Positions 24,758 to 34,630 of a stretch of 64,000 bases of DNA are shown piece by piece; the stretch's first letter is position 1, and each line of letters begins with the position of its first letter. The stretch is taken from contig OX104115.1 of assembly GCA_944474755.1 (NCBI GenBank), positions 30,426,043 through 30,490,042 on the forward strand. Reading direction: 5' to 3'. This DNA comes from Limnoperna fortunei. Its lineage: Eukaryota; Mollusca; Bivalvia; Mytilida; Modiolidae. The position numbers were made by a program, and so were the translations under genes. The notes below the pieces were generated by a model. That model had not been told where the DNA came from, searched no databases, and saw only the letters and a program-made list of their open reading frames with translations.

Positions 24758-25028
24758 CTTTATATTTAAAGAAACTTGAATAAATTGGAATAATTTTAGC
24801 AACACTACTTTTGTACGTGTTTGTCATTTTTTAATATAATTTTAAAAAGATTTTCTGAATAATAAGATCATTAAAAAGCACCACATTCAGAAGTAGAGGT
24901 TGGGATTGTCTGTGAGATGTATCCGTGAAACTTTAAAAAAAAATCAAGATTTATTATCATACATCAGTTGAAAATACGATACAAGTGACGAGAGTAAAAT
25001 TCAGAGAATACTCTCTTCATTCAACACA

Positions 25029-25245
25029 ATGCCAGAAGAAATACAAACATTAAGTGGACTAAATGGAATGATTGATTCGTTTGATCCGTTTGATGAATCA
25101 ATCGAAACCGCGATACGTTATACCGTTGGACCTGAAGAATATTTTGCTGTTAAGAGCGGCTGCAATAAACAAAGAACAGCACATCTGACTCTATTAGGTT
25201 GTAAACAGACGAGCTGCTAAGAAATTTGACAGCGCCGTATAAGTG
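25029..25245 (+). pseudogene. Ty3/gypsy gag fragment, copy 1
   Basis: A 64-codon frame starting MPEEIQTLSGLNGMI and containing FDPFDESIETAIRY, EEYFAVKSGCNKQ and, after a frame change, ELLRNLTAP. This resembles the start of gag in Ty3/gypsy elements of bivalves, where a capsid-like region runs F-x-E...YFxANxVxxxxQ...LL..L..P. It stops abruptly at about 25245, where copy 2 continues into the rest of a degenerate gag-pol (53152-55430). The simplest reading is a roughly 4-kb deletion in copy 1 after the segmental duplication. The alignment is by recall of the family, not a search. Confidence 0.6.
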
Positions 25246-27080
25246 ATGTGCATCTCACAAAATTGTTCCAGTTTTATTTAAAAAATATGCGGAAATTAGT
25301 CTCCTGACAAATATGAGTTATGAGATTTCTTATAGTATAAGTATTTATTTAGTTATCCACAATTTGAGTGCACAATCATACAGAAAGATGTACTTAAGAG
25401 CACATTTCCAGTGAATAATAGTATACAGGATTTTTAAACAGAATGATAGTATATTGCAATGACTAAAATCCGTTTAGTTGGGGTTTCTTGCACACTTGCA
25501 TATTTTGCTTTATTTTTAAATCCGCACATCACATCTTTGCCTTCATTCACAATTAACTTCACTTTGCATACTTTCCATATGCGTTTGTAGATTAATTGAT
25601 TGCTTAAGTGAAGTTTAGCGCCTAACGAGCAATATAAAAATTATATTATAATTATTACCTGGCAAGGAACTCATAATAGATACTAGTATATATAACCTTG
25701 TAGCAGACCATATACTTTAAACCGTGATGAAACTAAATGTTATATATAAAATTGATGTGTAGATATTTATTGTATTTTTCAAACGCTTTATTGATGGATG
25801 AGTGTACTCGAATCCAACCGATTGGCAGTTTTCGGATCAAAGGTGTGGGTTTTCTGAGGGTACAAACAATGTTTCCATATAATTATTCTATAATGCTGGT
25901 ATAAAGAAAGCATATGAAGTAAAAAGCACGTAAGATATTCGTAATTAATGTTATGTGACGTGGTTATATTGAATATCTCTGTTACTTTAATGATATTGTA
26001 GACTCTTTCAATTTTTCGCATTAATTGAGTTAATCCTGTTGATATGCTGCGTGATCTGTACGAATGAGGCTTTGCAAAGTTATCGTTGAAGACATACCAC
26101 ATTTGATATTGTTGCGTGCCGTGCTCGAGATAAGGATTTCTATCCCCGGTTGGTAAAATCACTGTTTTTTAAAACTGTTACTGGGTATCTCTAGGTAGTG
26201 TCCGTGTTATTTGACATTACTAACAACTGACAATTGCAATAGCAATCTAAATCCTGCTAAAACAGTCATAAAGTATGTATTGTCCTCGCTGAAGTTGAGT
26301 TCAACGATCGCTGACTTAGTGCTAATTACCACTCACTCAAAATTGCAGTCATTTAATTCCCGGAAGACGGATATGACTATAAATTTCGTACAACGTGCAT
26401 AAATCATGATGATTCAAATTGTGTATACTTATTTACTTGGTAAAAAGGAAAAAATAAATAAATTTACTATTACCTTAATATCCAACTAATTGAATACCAA
26501 TATATCCACTTGTGACGAATGCACATTTTGTCAAAAAAAATATTCGTTTGCATTAACTTTATTTATTTTTTTTTTATTCATATTGTGTAGAGTGTCTTTT
26601 GCAAAACAATATTTGAAACCTTGCCGAACAATACCTTAACTATTAAGATAGCGATTTCGTTAACTTGCCAGTTAATAGAATGTCGCCGTGCAATACCTCT
26701 TAAGTGACGGAATAGAAATGGTTGAAATAGCGAATTTCTATTATAGATTAAACATATATGAAATTTAAAACTGAGGTATAATAAAATAAAATACAATATA
26801 ATATTGTTCTGGGAAAGTAGTTTACATGTACCTAAACTGGAAGACTCTCAGTATCAGTACATATCAAGACAGGGAAGTATAACTGTATAGAAAAGTAGGT
26901 GAGTAATAAACTGAAGCTATTTAGAACAATGAATTTTATTGTGATTGAAACAAACAAAAACCGGACGAACTATGTTTTTAATAGTTCACTTATAATTTAG
27001 TCATTTCTGTTTCTATTTTTGTTGTAGGATTGATCTGGGTTAGAAGTGTATATTTGCCAAATTTTGTTCCCCCCTCAAAG
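25246..27080. other. Upstream region of the first signal-peptide paralogue
   Basis: Collinear with 57385-60219 of copy 2 apart from indels. It holds the single TA (26218-26219) that is the empty site of the 1.07-kb copy-2 element, and it lacks about 530 bases present in copy 2 at 59247-59780. From roughly 25960 to 26480 it is recognisably similar to 28410-28930, part of the older local tandem duplication. A 124-codon minus frame (25788-26162) is not kept in copy 2 or in the paralogous block and is not called. Confidence 0.55.
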
Positions 27081-27194
27081 ATGGATAACAACTTAAACTG
27101 TTTAGAAGCAATTATGGCATTTGGGATGTTATTAACAGTAAATTACCAGCAAATTAAGGCTAAAGTGCACAAAAATATTATCAATGCGTTATGA
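27081..27194 (+). pseudogene. Signal-peptide exon paralogue that has lost its splice donor (alpha, copy 1)
   Basis: ATG at 27081 opens a 37-codon frame beginning MDNNLNCLEAIMAFGMLL, with a hydrophobic core resembling a secretory signal. It aligns with the intact exon at 30196-30274 for about 25 residues, and the upstream CATTTTGTTCC-type sequence and the acceptor-like TTTTTGTTGTAG (ending about 27027) also match. Where the paralogue has the donor A|GTAAGT, this copy has ATTAAGG, so splicing at that place is lost and translation would read into former intron to a TGA at 27194. Copy 2 (60220) has the same lost donor plus one extra A, giving a different C-terminal tail. Most likely a decayed exon; a short secreted peptide is a weak alternative. 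Confidence 0.5.
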
Positions 27195-27264
27195 CTATTA
27201 CTGTGGTATTGTGTCAGTTAAGTTGATAAGTTATTTCGAATGCTCATTTTAGATATAACTTTTA

Positions 27265-27388
27265 TTGTTTGTTTGTTTGATTGTGTTAGACCCCACTTTC
27301 AGCAATTTTTCAGCTATATGGTGGAGTCCAGTTTTTATTGGGGGATGGAAGCCGGAGTACCCGGAGAAAACCCCCGAACTGCGGTAGA
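27265..27388 (-). mobile_element. SINE, 5'-truncated
   Basis: Only the 3' body and tail are present (tail GTTTGTTTGTTTG on plus at about 27267, then CCCCACTTTCAGCAATTTTTC and GGAAGCCGGAGTACCCGG). It lies just after the alpha signal-peptide exon. The equivalent place after the beta exon (about 30384) is empty, while copy 2 shares the insertion (60398-60518). It therefore entered after the local duplication and before the segmental one. Confidence 0.8.
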
Positions 27389-29406
27389 TATAGCTGTTTA
27401 CACACAACATCAAAGCTGTTATACCCAGCCCCCTTTTATTATTATAACTAATGTATTTAACATAGTAATAGAGTAAAAGACAATGCTTAATTAATAGGAA
27501 AACGAATGCAATACACTTTATAAACTGTAGCAGCAGACCGATTTTCTTTGCACCGACTTAAAAAATTACTTTTAACATTCATGTTCGGACTTTGTAGACA
27601 TATGCTATAGCATACAAATTAAAGCCCTTTAATGAAGGTACGAACATATGATCTAGACAGAATAATAAGTATAGATGTATACGGTGCTACTTGATATGTT
27701 TATTTTTTAGCCCAGCTGACATACACAATTTTATTTATTTTATACATCGTCTTGCGATTTATGTGTTTTAATGTTCTGATTGAACATGCGGTTAAGTGGG
27801 AAATATTATTTACTTGTAGTTTTTCTGTTTTGTTTGCATGAAAATGTAATGAATATATGCACGCGAACGTGTGTGTTGTTTACGCGCACGACTAATGGTA
27901 ATCGTAAAGCGCGCACATAATATTTATGCATAACATTGATACACAATATACATAATATTTAAATCTTTATTATCAATGATCTTTTAGTGTGATAACATCT
28001 TGTTTTAATTACCATAAAATTGATTGACAGGTATACAACTGCTGGATGGTCATTAATTCGACTTCCCACTACTAATTTTCATACCCTGTAATGACTGATC
28101 ATATACAAGGCAAACCAAATTGAGTAATAATGGATTTATGTATATAACAAGTAAAAACATCGCACAACCAATTAATGAATTTGACGATCTGAAGAACTTC
28201 AATTTGTAATCCACAATCTTATGTATTCAACGAAGGAAATGCAGGAAAAACCATTACATAATTAATCTTTGTTAATAGTATTTTTTTTATTAGAAAGGAT
28301 ACACATGTAACAACCTAAATGCGAATATTGCTTCAATATCCTTAATCATCTTAGAAACACATTTGGCATTGATTACAAGTATTCTAAGTTATTCGACTTT
28401 GTTATACTTCATAACGCTGTTACTTTAATTATTTTGTATTACTCTTTCGATTTTTCGTATAAATGTTATAAACTTATTCTTGTTAACATGATGAGTGATT
28501 TGTATGGATGAGGCATTGCAACTTTACTGTTTACGACATACCACCCTTAGTACTTAATACTTACAGATCGAAATCTGCACTAGTATGTCTTTCCTCAATT
28601 AGATTCGGATTTACAAATTGCTCACTTGATGTTAAATAACAAACAAAATGCCTTTCCTAAGGCACGGATTCTCTGAAGACGTATATGAATATATATTTTG
28701 TACAATGTGCATAAATTATGATTATTCAAATAGAGTATACTTATTTATTGAGTATAAAGGAAAAATAAACTTCCTATTAACCGAATATCCAGGCAGTCAG
28801 TGTTGCATTGAACTGAAAGGACAACAGACAAAACGTGATAATTGTTAACAGTTCTAATACATGTATAGCGTCCTATTAACTAATACATTTTCCAATATAT
28901 CCACCATTGGCGCATGACCATTTTGTCAAAATCTTATTTATGCAATAACTATATTTATTTTATATGCATTTATTATTGTGTGATTATTTTTTGTGAGACA
29001 TTTGAAACCTTGCCAAACAATATCAACATCTGTTTAAGTGTTGTCACTACACACAAGGCCGTCCCGTCCGTTTTTTACCATTCAAAATTATCAACCACCG
29101 TGCTTATGTTAAAAATCATTAAATAACTGTATAAAGTTTACATTGTTATATCTTAAAATGGCTATGTCATACAACACCTAAAACAAGACTATATATTTGA
29201 GTATTCACATATAAACAATACTGGAGAGTAACTAGGAAACTTGCAGTCAACAAATCCTAGAACAACAAAACCCCCAAAATTGCTAACTTGTTATAATACA
29301 ATAGAAATAAGTTTTGTATGGTATTGTACTCATTTACAAACGCGATGAACCTTAATATTTGTATTATATACCTAGATTTCGCTCCCTATAATACAATTGA
29401 ATATAT
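27389..29406. other. Non-coding duplicated sequence between paralogues
   Basis: Collinear with copy 2 (60519-62606). A 67-codon plus frame at 28648-28848 is also open in copy 2 (61849-62058) with several replacements. The older paralogous stretch around 26340-26460 has lost it, so coding is doubtful. Contains an alternating GCGCAC-rich patch near 27895-27915. Nothing else is recognised. Confidence 0.55.
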
Positions 29407-29592
29407 TGTTTGTTTGCTTGATGGTGTTTAACGCCACTTTCAGCAATTTTTCAGCTACATCATGGCGTCCAGTTTTTATTAAAGAGGAAGCCGGCGTATC
29501 ACAGAAAACTCCTGATTAGCGGTAGGAAACCTGGCAATCCTTGTCAATTAAGATTGGAGTCGAGGAAACCCTGTGTGCAGTGAGAATCGATT
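29407..29592 (-). mobile_element. SINE, truncated before the tRNA-like head
   Basis: Tail TGTTTGTTTGCTTGATGG at 29407 on plus, then GTTTAACGCCACTTTCAGC, TTTTATTAAAGAGGAAGCC, GGCAATCCTTGTCAATTAAG and GTGAGAATCGA, where similarity ends just inside the B box. Shared with copy 2 (62607-62790); absent from the corresponding place upstream of the alpha exon. Confidence 0.8.
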
Positions 29593-30149
29593 TAATTAAA
29601 TATAAATCTAACCCCGTGTAAATTGAGTACCACAATACCCTTAATGAGTTATTTTTATAACTATCAACAAAGTGTACAAGTAAGGGGTTTCAAAGTACTA
29701 TATGAAAATAATTTTAAGCTTCCCACTCAAGTTCATCGACTGCAATAGTCAGAAAACTACTCTCTGACTGAAAAAAGCGGTTAAAATAGAGAATTTGTTA
29801 TCTTGCCACTCAATAGTTTCTTCGCCGGCAATAGTTCTGAAAACTATTGACGGGCGCATACGAAAATACGTGAAATAGTGAAGCTACTGAGATGTAATTT
29901 ATAAACTAAGGTATAAACAAATCTATAACAATATGATAAATGGCGTGAGAAAGTAGCATAAATAAAAATCTCAGTATCAGTACATATCAAGACACGGAAG
30001 CCTAACTATAAAGAACAATAGATGTATAATAACCTGAAGTGGTAAGGAATACACAGTATGTTATTGTGATTGAAACAATCAAAAATCAAGCAAATATTTT
30101 CAACATTTAACTCATAATTCGGTCGTCTATGTCTCTGATTTCGTTGTAG

Positions 30150-30274
30150 GGGATGACCTGGTTTTGAAGTGTATAATCGCTGAATTTGTTCCCCCATGAA
30201 GATGGATACAAGCTTAAAATGTTTAAGAGCAATTCTAGCATTTGGGATGCTATTTACAGTAGCTCAACAGCAAA
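30150..30274 (+). CDS. Candidate signal-peptide exon of a secreted or membrane protein (beta, copy 1)
   Basis: Probable exon: acceptor TTTCGTTGTAG ends at 30149, 46 bases of leader follow, the start codon is at 30196 (a second in-frame ATG is at 30202), and a strong donor GTAAGT lies at 30275. The 26 codons begin MKMDTSLKCLRAILAFGM: a charged N-region, a hydrophobic core, then FTVAQQQ with a plausible signal-peptidase site after TVA. The exon ends in phase 1. Joining in frame to the candidate exon at 34550-34630 keeps the frame open. The copy-2 counterpart (63350-63474) keeps start, frame and donor with two synonymous and two replacement changes; there, reading through the donor soon hits a stop, which favours splicing. 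The protein family is not recognised. Coordinates cover this exon only. Confidence 0.5.
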
Positions 30275-32623
30275 GTAAGTATAAAGTAGACAGAAAAATA
30301 CGTATATGTTATGACTATTTGTGTGGTATTGTATCAGTTACGCTGATAATTGATGCTTATTTTTATTTTAGATATAACTTTTAACTGTTGATACACAACA
30401 TCAAAGCATTAATGAAAAATTAAGACCCCTTTTTATTCTTATAAATGTATTTAACGTAGTAATTGAGTAAAAGACATTTTCGAAACTTTGATCTTTGTGA
30501 AAATGCCGTATACATGTACATACTTGTTGAATCTACATGCATAATAAATAAAAATAATGATTCGATGTGTTCTGTTGTTCTGACTGAATATACGCTCACG
30601 TGGTAAAATGATATTGTTTGAAACACTTAGTGAATTACATATAATTATATTTCATTTGAAATGACATCATTACGAATGAAGGTAATTTACACATATACTA
30701 TAACCAGTGCATTGTTCTTTCAAGCCTTTTTTCAAGAAATTAGATTAAATGTTCTTGCCATGTTGTTTTGCCTCACCGTATTGAATTTAATTATACTGCC
30801 TTCGAACGAGGGTGTTAGGGTATATTATCACATAAAGAAAAATTATCACCCAAGACGAAGACCTGAGTTTAAAGGCAGTATGATTCTTATTATACTGAAT
30901 GTCTGCTATCTAATGAAGAAATGTAAACTACCATATAGATACTGTAATGAATCATATTTTTAATTGAAAACGCTTGTTAGTCTGCTAGTTTTTTTCCAAA
31001 TAATAAGTGTCCTGTTTCATATATTTGTGGTGTCATTGAAAGGCCCTCTCGGAAAGGCCCACGACCTGTCAATATATTTAACCTGATCCTTTTCCAGATT
31101 TGGCAATTTTCTTTCTGATATAATGTGTTTTATCACTCTTAAACTTCGGCTGGAACTGGTGATAATTTTCTAGTTCGACAATCTCCGGTCAGTGCGGGTG
31201 TTAATTTTTTGATCACCCGTTTGGAGGAAATCACGAGGAATTAACACCCGTTGATATAATGGGCGGGGCTAAATCAAGAATCAGTAGGATTAAGAAATGG
31301 TTTCCGTTCAATAAAAAGGTAGCATTTTTGCATTAAGTATAATAATATTAAATATATTGGGTTTTTTTAAATTGTCATACTTGTCAAGCTTCAGTTAAAC
31401 AAGGTGACAATGGCAGGTATATTATGTTTGCATACAGTACCTTGCTTTGTCGTTAAGGTTCGTACAGACACTTTAATTGTTTTTGCATGAAATTCTAAAT
31501 TATTGCATTGTGTATTAACAATAAAAAACTATTAAAAGTTGATGGCACAGGTTCATGTCAGCCCTCAGTTTCATCACAGAAAATTAGCTGACACTAGCAC
31601 TAAACTTCTGGAGATATAATATAAAGCAAATTAAAAGCGATCTTTTCCTTTACTACAAATGCTGATATGTTCATCTGTTGTCTTATGTTACCTTATTAAG
31701 ACAAAATCTAGACCGAAGCAACCTCCTGATAATTATATATTGAATAAATAATATGAACATACAACAAACAAAAAGGTAACAGATGTAAGATAATACCAGG
31801 CTAGGGTGAGATAGTCTCAATATAAAAACAATGTTTTAGAGACAGACTCAATAGAACCCTAAATAGTGTGTTCTCGCAAACAGAGTGGCAGACATTTATA
31901 TTGGAAAGATACGAGAAACAATACATTAAATACAATCTGATATAAAACCAAATATGAAACCAGGTGCAACGCAGGAGTAAACATTTACATAAACAACCTA
32001 CGTTGTGTTTTTATTCATGTACAGGTACATTTGGTAATTTATTCCTTTTTGTCCAAATGGTGTGACAAGTCTGACTGTAGAGGTGTGTACTGAAAACTCA
32101 ACAACAATGGTGATAAAGCAATTTCCATACTAACTCCCAGGTCCTATAACATAATGTACTTCTCGTTAAAGTTGTAAAGTAAGCTATGTCGTTTAACCAT
32201 ATAGTAACACAATTGTTAGGTTTTTATGCAAAAGATATATTTGTTTAAAACCAAGACTTTTACTAATTATAAATAATTGTTTACACATGTTGAATGTCAG
32301 TTCTATCGGGACAGAAGATTTTTGAGAGATTTGTTAATGTAGTTTCGTTAGGGTTGATTTGTTTTTGTAGATGTGATAAAACAGATGTGTTGAGGTAGAT
32401 ATGTTAGTGAAGATGTCTTACGGTATATATATATATATATGTTTGGACAGATCTGTGTTAAGTAAATGTGATAGGGCCGATATCTTTGGGCTGATGACTT
32501 GGGTACATATGTTATGGTAGACGTTTTATGGAAAATGTTGTATTGTAGATGTGTTAAGAACGATGTGTTAGTGCAGATGTGTTTAGATATATGCGATTAG
32601 GTAGATTTGTTTAAGTAGATGTA
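30275..32623. other. Probable intron, first part, with a 100-codon frame of doubtful status
   Basis: Begins with the GTAAGT donor. A plus frame at 30661-30963 (100 codons, starting MTSLRMKVIYTYTITSALFF, with two hydrophobic stretches) is also open in copy 2 as far as the window shows. However, the base differences over the visible 48 codons all change amino acids, so purifying selection is not evident and I do not call a gene. A perfect 12-base inverted repeat lies at 31195-31250. Non-duplicated sequence follows, then a worn AGATGTGTTA-type repeat from about 32330. Confidence 0.5.
31195..31250. repeat. 12-bp inverted repeat with 32-base loop
   Basis: CGGGTGTTAATT (31195-31206) and its exact complement AATTAACACCCG (31239-31250); the loop also contains GATCACCCGTTTGG. 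It may be the end of an unrecognised interspersed repeat or a hairpin in the transcript. No function is implied. Confidence 0.65.
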
Positions 32624-33961
32624 TTTTCACTCAAAAAGAAACGCAACATCGGATATTTTTTTTTCAAATAATTTTTTGCCGACAGATAATCTATATATAT
32701 ATATTCAAATATATATACACAATTATTATTACACCTTAATTAAAGATTTCCAGGTGAAAGCATTCAATTTCATCCACCCATAAACGAATGTCGTCGAATT
32801 CTGAACCACACAGTGGATTACGCATTGCTTAAAACAGTGTCGACTTTCACGTGCAAATCATGGGTATTGTTTTAAACTCAGATAATCGGTAAAAAACACC
32901 GCTATTTCTTTTCTTGACTGCATTAGTAAAAACAAATTTTGATGAGATGACTCTATGCCAAAGTTAGATGCTTCTACCTGGAATATCGCTATCGGTCAAA
33001 TAGAGGACGGGGAATCCCAGAACTATTGACAGAACGTGCAATGTTCATCGTAGCACAATTTCATGCCTTTGGAAACGCTACCAGAAGCTTGGTACTACGA
33101 CAGACCGACTACGTTCAGTGGATCAGCAGTTTACAACTCGGGCGCAGGATTGTTACGTGTTATTATTCCATCTACGAAAAAGGACTATTGCTGCAATAGA
33201 AACAGCTGTAAACGCCCCTGGGTTGCGCCACTGACAGTACGCAATCTGTTACGCTCTCATGGATTGCGGGCAAAAAGACCTTACGTCGGAAAAACACTAA
33301 GACGCCAACACCGCCGAGCAAGTGTTAGAGGGTGTATTATCGTACTTGTATGGAATTAACAGAATTAGAGAAGAGTGTGGTTCAGCGATGAGTCGCGTTT
33401 TCAGTTTGAAAAGCGATATGTCGCATACGTTGTACATTTGCCGATATGAACGTTTTGCTGAAAACTGTGTTATGAAAAGAGACAATTTTGGCGGAGGCAG
33501 TGTTATGACACGGGCCGCTACCTCTTAAGCCAGGAACACACAGCTGATACACATCGAAACAATTTTTAAGCTGGTATGTATGGACGAAATTATATACGGC
33601 CGCAATTATTGCCCGTAATTGGCGCCAACGACAACCACCTCCGCAAAATCTGCAATTAGAGCAGGCACTTCAGCATGAGTGGCAAAGGATACCGCGTGTT
33701 CGTACTCAAATTTTAATTGAATCCATGCCAAGAAGACTAAGGGCTGCATTACAAGCAATGGTGGGCACAACATATACTGACATTTTTGCATGATTTGACA
33801 ACAGCGACAAAATGTTTAATTCCATGGTAAAAGAACTCATGAACAAGAAGTGTTCTAATTTTTACATTTCTGTATCAACTATTTATATGATAAACTGTTA
33901 AAATTATATATGAAGTAAAATTCCCATTTTTCATATGATGCGTTTCTTTTTGAAGTGAATA
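32624..33961 (+). mobile_element. Tc1-like transposon, internally deleted
   Basis: Flanked by TA (32622-32623 and 33962-33963). The inverted ends are similar: left TTTTCACTCAAAAAGAAACG and right, read on minus, TATTCACTTCAAAAAGAAAC. It is about 1.34 kb, shorter than the roughly 1.6 kb usual for Tc1-like elements. It carries a broken transposase (about 32955-33793) and sits within a worn short-unit tandem repeat. Confidence 0.9.
32955..33793 (+). pseudogene. Tc1-like transposase pseudogene
   Basis: Recognisable pieces in order across several frames: an N-terminal helix-turn-helix region (LWKRYQKLGTTTDR in one frame, near 33060-33110), VRNLLRSHGLRAKRPYVG (33239-33292), the first catalytic block VWFSDESRFQFEK (D codon 33387-33389), DNFGGGSVM (about 33481-33507), then PPPQNLQ and the C-terminal SMPRRLRAALQAM ending at TGA 33791-33793. 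The stretch that should carry the second aspartate (QDN) and the glutamate (NPIEHLW) is missing, apparently by internal deletion, in addition to frameshifts and stops. It cannot encode an active enzyme. Confidence 0.85.
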
Positions 33962-33963
33962 TA

Positions 33964-34549
33964 TTAGAGCAGATGTGTTATGGTAGATGTGTTTATCACA
34001 TGTAATTAAAAGCACGTTTGTCCGCCTATCACGTCAGATTTTATTATGGAGGATGCCAGGGTACAGGATGGGAACCCATGATTTTCAACTGGAAAACTAG
34101 TAGAAGTTATTAATAAAGGCTTGCATAATGCTGACGTCAGGCTTGATATCATAACCCAATTAATTACCATTACTAGTTTATTACCACATTCCAATTTATT
34201 ATATTAAGAGATAAAAAAATCTTTACTATTTACGTTTAAGAGCATATGCCCAATTATATGCTATTATGCATGTACTTACAATATACGACAATGAGGCTCC
34301 TCTGATAAAAGAAAATTAAATAAAAGCAATTGATCATTCACCACATTTAATAGTAATTTTTCAGCACCTAAAGTTGCATAATGACAATTATATGTCCACT
34401 ATTTAACTTTGAAATATCTGTTGTTGCACTAGACAAGTGTTTGCTTTAGACTGTTAAGTGCAAGGTTGTTCAGATATTTCTGTTTGGTTCATTCTACCCA
34501 TTATTGATTTTTGACAAATTTATCAGCATATATTTGGTTGTATTTTCAG
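33964..34549. other. Probable intron, second part
   Basis: Non-duplicated AT-rich sequence ending in a typical acceptor (TTTGGTTGTATTTTCAG, AG at 34548-34549). No mobile element is recognised beyond the tandem-repeat remnant at its start. Confidence 0.4.
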
Positions 34550-34630
34550 TTACTGTTGATAATCCAAATTTGGTTGTCAATGTAACATCAGAAAGCATAT
34601 CCAGCACAAGTGACTATGGAATACCAGCAG
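34550..34630 (+). CDS. Candidate internal exon, phase 1 to phase 1
   Basis: Preceded by the acceptor TTGTATTTTCAG and followed by the donor GTAATA. The 81 bases are open in the frame set by a phase-1 upstream exon and give TVDNPNLVVNVTSESIS and then STSDYGIPAG: polar, Ser/Thr-rich, with one N-glycosylation sequon (NVT), as expected of an extracellular segment. The phase matches the signal-peptide exon at 30150-30274, 4.28 kb upstream, and a symmetrical 81-base exon could be skipped without breaking the frame. A further exon is not found before the LINE at 36230. The family is not recognised. The splice prediction is mine by eye; copy 2 leaves the window before reaching this position. Confidence 0.4.

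Larger units (their letters stand above)
4867..30963. repeat. Segmental duplication, copy 1
   Basis: Direct duplicate of 43470-64000. Anchors: 4881 matches 43482, 6034 matches 44647, 10732 matches 45745, 17351 matches 50003, 24507 matches 52594, 27081 matches 60220, 30196 matches 63396, 30661 matches 63859. Between indels the copies agree at roughly 95 percent by eye. Copy 1 carries three large segments missing from copy 2 (6855-10466, 11980-14263, 17359-21862). It lacks three found in copy 2 (about 53345-57384, 57662-58732 and 59247-59780). Both copies lie immediately right of a minisatellite array of the same family, so the duplicated unit includes the array edge. The right limit cannot be seen because copy 2 leaves the window. 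Confidence 0.95.
32330..34005. repeat. Worn GTAGATGTGTTA-type tandem repeat, split by a Tc1 element
   Basis: From about 32330 to 32623 words such as GTAGATGTG, CAGATGTGTT, GTAGATATGTTAG and GTAGATTTGTTTAAG recur every 12-30 bases, with a TA microsatellite (32424-32440) in the middle. The pattern resumes at 33964-34005 (GCAGATGTGTTATGGTAG) on the other side of the Tc1 insertion. It looks like an old short-unit tandem repeat decayed by point mutation. Confidence 0.6.

Noticed and set aside
25788..26162. 124-codon minus frame
   Set aside because: Not maintained in copy 2 or the local paralogue; no motif, no splice or start context.
28648..28848. 67-codon frame also open at 61849-62058
   Set aside because: It has several replacement changes and is broken in the older paralogous block near 26340; no homology recognised.
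30661..30963. 100-codon hydrophobic frame as a membrane protein gene
   Set aside because: All differences from copy 2 over the shared part change amino acids, and the frame lies in a probable intron; kept only as a note.
33606..33791. 61-codon minus frame
   Set aside because: It is antisense to the C-terminal part of the Tc1-like transposase relic.
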